A stretch of DNA of 13,939 bases from Dehalococcoidia bacterium (GTDB lineage Bacteria; Chloroflexota; Dehalococcoidia; GIF9; UBA5629). The number at the start of each line of letters is the position of its first letter. Position 1 is the first letter of the stretch. Below, in pieces: positions 12,992 through 13,939 of the stretch. The DNA lies in NCBI GenBank assembly GCA_028715025.1, contig JAQTLG010000008.1:1-13939 (forward strand). Direction: 5' to 3'. The translations under genes were made by a program, and so were the position numbers. The notes beneath the pieces are model-generated. The model was not told the origin of the DNA. It made no database searches and saw only the letters and a list, made by a program, of their open reading frames with translations.

Positions 12992-13939
12992 ATGCTCAGC
13001 TCCCCAAAGAAATTCCTGCTCACATTACTGACCAGCGTCACTCTGCTTGCGATATCAGGTTGTAGCGCAGCATCCAGCGCCGGCACAGCAACAACCATCA
13101 GCCGGCAGGTACCTGTTACGCGCGGCGACCTGGTGATGAGTGTTTCGGTGGATGGCAACCTCGAGATGACCGACTACTATAATCTCAGGTTTGCTTCAAC
13201 CGGCGAAGTTAAGAAGGTGCTGGTCGAGGAGGGAGACCAGGTCAAACAGGGGCAATTGCTGGCATACCTGGATGACACAACTGCGCAACTGGACGTGAAA
13301 GCGGCCAATAACGCCGTTCAGTCTTCTCTCAGCACGATGTACGAAACCGTCCCCCGTCTACCCCAATTTCCAACAAGTTACTATAATGCCAGTAGTGTAA
13401 CTACGACAACCACATCACCGTTGACAACAACACAAGTTATGTACTTGGACGGTGAAACTATACCTCCAGCACCTCCTGCAATAGTGACTACAATAACCGG
13501 AAATAATCCGGGCACAGTGACGACTACGATAACTACTACTACCGTGACGACGACCCCAGGTCCCTATGTAGTAGTGACACCCGGACCCACTACAATACCC
13601 ACAATAATTCCACCAGGAACAACAACTATAGGTGCCATACCTACCACAATAGTGACGACGCAAATACAAACTCAAAAGACATCAACCACGACCACTTGGG
13701 CAGCACCAGAAGGAGTTCACAACGATATCAGTTACCAGATGTATTACCCCAACGCCACTATACTGTCATCCTACCTATGGGCACAGGAAGAGGTAGCCGG
13801 GGCGTATGGCCTGTTTCAAAACGATGACTTCATCTCTGCGGCATCCGAGCTATATGTAGCATCGGCCGACCTGGAAGCCTGCATAAAGATACTGGAGGAC
13901 GCCATCACCAATCCCGAGTCCGGCCTGGGCAATACAGCG
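12992..13939 (+). CDS. Efflux periplasmic-adaptor-like lipoprotein with a Thr/Pro-rich insert, 3' end outside the window
   Basis: The frame is open from ATG 12992 to the window edge (316 codons, no stop). A signal peptide ends in a lipobox I21-S22-G23-C24. Next, VPVTRGDLVMSVSVDGNLE and G71-EVKKVLVEEGDQVKQGQLLAYLDD match the start and first biotinyl/lipoyl half of HlyD/MacA-type membrane fusion proteins. The following helix (DVKAANNAVQSSLSTMYE) should open a coiled-coil hairpin. Instead a Thr/Pro-rich stretch (136-235) intervenes, before helical sequence resumes at about 250 (SYLWAQEEVAGAYGLF... ASADLEACIKILEDAI). The second lipoyl half and beta-barrel would lie beyond the window. Adaptors couple an inner-membrane ABC or RND pump to the envelope, and pump genes are expected downstream. 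The two-component genes immediately upstream suggest that they control it. Confidence 0.75.
   Translation, partial: MLSSPKKFLLTLLTSVTLLAISGCSAASSAGTATTISRQVPVTRGDLVMSVSVDGNLEMTDYYNLRFASTGEVKKVLVEEGDQVKQGQLLAYLDDTTAQLDVKAANNAVQSSLSTMYETVPRLPQFPTSYYNASSVTTTTTSPLTTTQVMYLDGETIPPAPPAIVTTITGNNPGTVTTTITTTTVTTTPGPYVVVTPGPTTIPTIIPPGTTTIGAIPTTIVTTQIQTQKTSTTTTWAAPEGVHNDISYQMYYPNATILSSYLWAQEEVAGAYGLFQNDDFISAASELYVASADLEACIKILEDAITNPESGLGNTA
13397..13696 (+). repeat. Thr/Pro-rich low-complexity segment within the adaptor lipoprotein
   Basis: About 100 codons with roughly 40 Thr plus many Pro, Ile and Val, in runs such as TVTTTITTTTVTTTPGP. The DNA is rich in ACA, ACT, ACG and ATA codons, distinctly less GC-rich than the flanks, and no exact long tandem unit is evident. 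It resembles mucin-like or cell-wall linker sequence rather than folded protein. Confidence 0.75.

Noticed and set aside
13415..13675. A Cys/Tyr-rich minus-strand frame of 86 codons
   Set aside because: It is simply the antisense of the Thr-rich insert, since ACN/GTN-rich DNA reads as such residues backwards.

Overview
The window looks like a bacterial chromosome segment, moderately GC-rich and densely coded on both strands. The gene set suggests a strict or facultative anaerobe: a rubrerythrin, an NMO/2-nitropropane dioxygenase-like enzyme, an HMGL-family acyl-CoA condensing enzyme with a Re-citrate-synthase-like flavour, lipoproteins, and a membrane-anchored protein with fibronectin-III-like repeats. 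The style (VWFEYG...YYYRA repeats, TPR lipoprotein, CPWW-type methyltransferase) resembles Chloroflexota, perhaps Dehalococcoidia. That placement is inference from protein style, since no rRNA or marker gene is present. No RNA gene, insertion sequence, CRISPR array or phage gene was seen, and no stretch over 300 bases lacks a gene (the longest gap is 192 bases).

Layout. (1) 1-1426, plus strand: the 3' part of a nitronate monooxygenase-family flavoenzyme, then a class I SAM methyltransferase. (2) 1433-2152, minus strand: a metallo-beta-lactamase-fold hydrolase, convergent with the methyltransferase. (3) 2241-3734, plus strand: a small TPR protein followed by a single-domain ArsA/Get3-type ATPase. 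(4) 3731-6927, minus strand: in transcription order, a TPR lipoprotein, a GNAT acetyltransferase, an M20 metallopeptidase/deacylase (29-base overlap with the GNAT gene) and a rubrerythrin. The rubrerythrin stop overlaps the ArsA stop. (5) 7120-9168, plus strand: a large secreted or membrane-anchored protein of six FN3-like repeats. It has a near-consensus promoter and a textbook intrinsic terminator and is probably monocistronic. (6) 9310-10548, plus strand: a homocitrate/Re-citrate/isopropylmalate synthase-family enzyme with its own extended -10 promoter. (7) 10697 to the end, plus strand: an OmpR-type response regulator, its sensor histidine kinase, and the start of a lipoprotein resembling an efflux periplasmic adaptor (HlyD/MacA-like), which runs off the window.

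The most notable points are in block 7. The histidine kinase frame is interrupted by one in-frame TGA (11862-11864), yet the same frame remains convincingly coding on both sides. The adaptor lipoprotein has a Thr/Pro-rich insert of about 100 residues where the adaptor's helical hairpin should be. Its ORF has no stop codon before the window ends, so it is easy to overlook. Together block 7 reads as a two-component system next to an exporter it may control, with the kinase possibly broken. I see no clear evidence of a wholly new defence or mobile system; the most unusual object is the Thr-rich adaptor.
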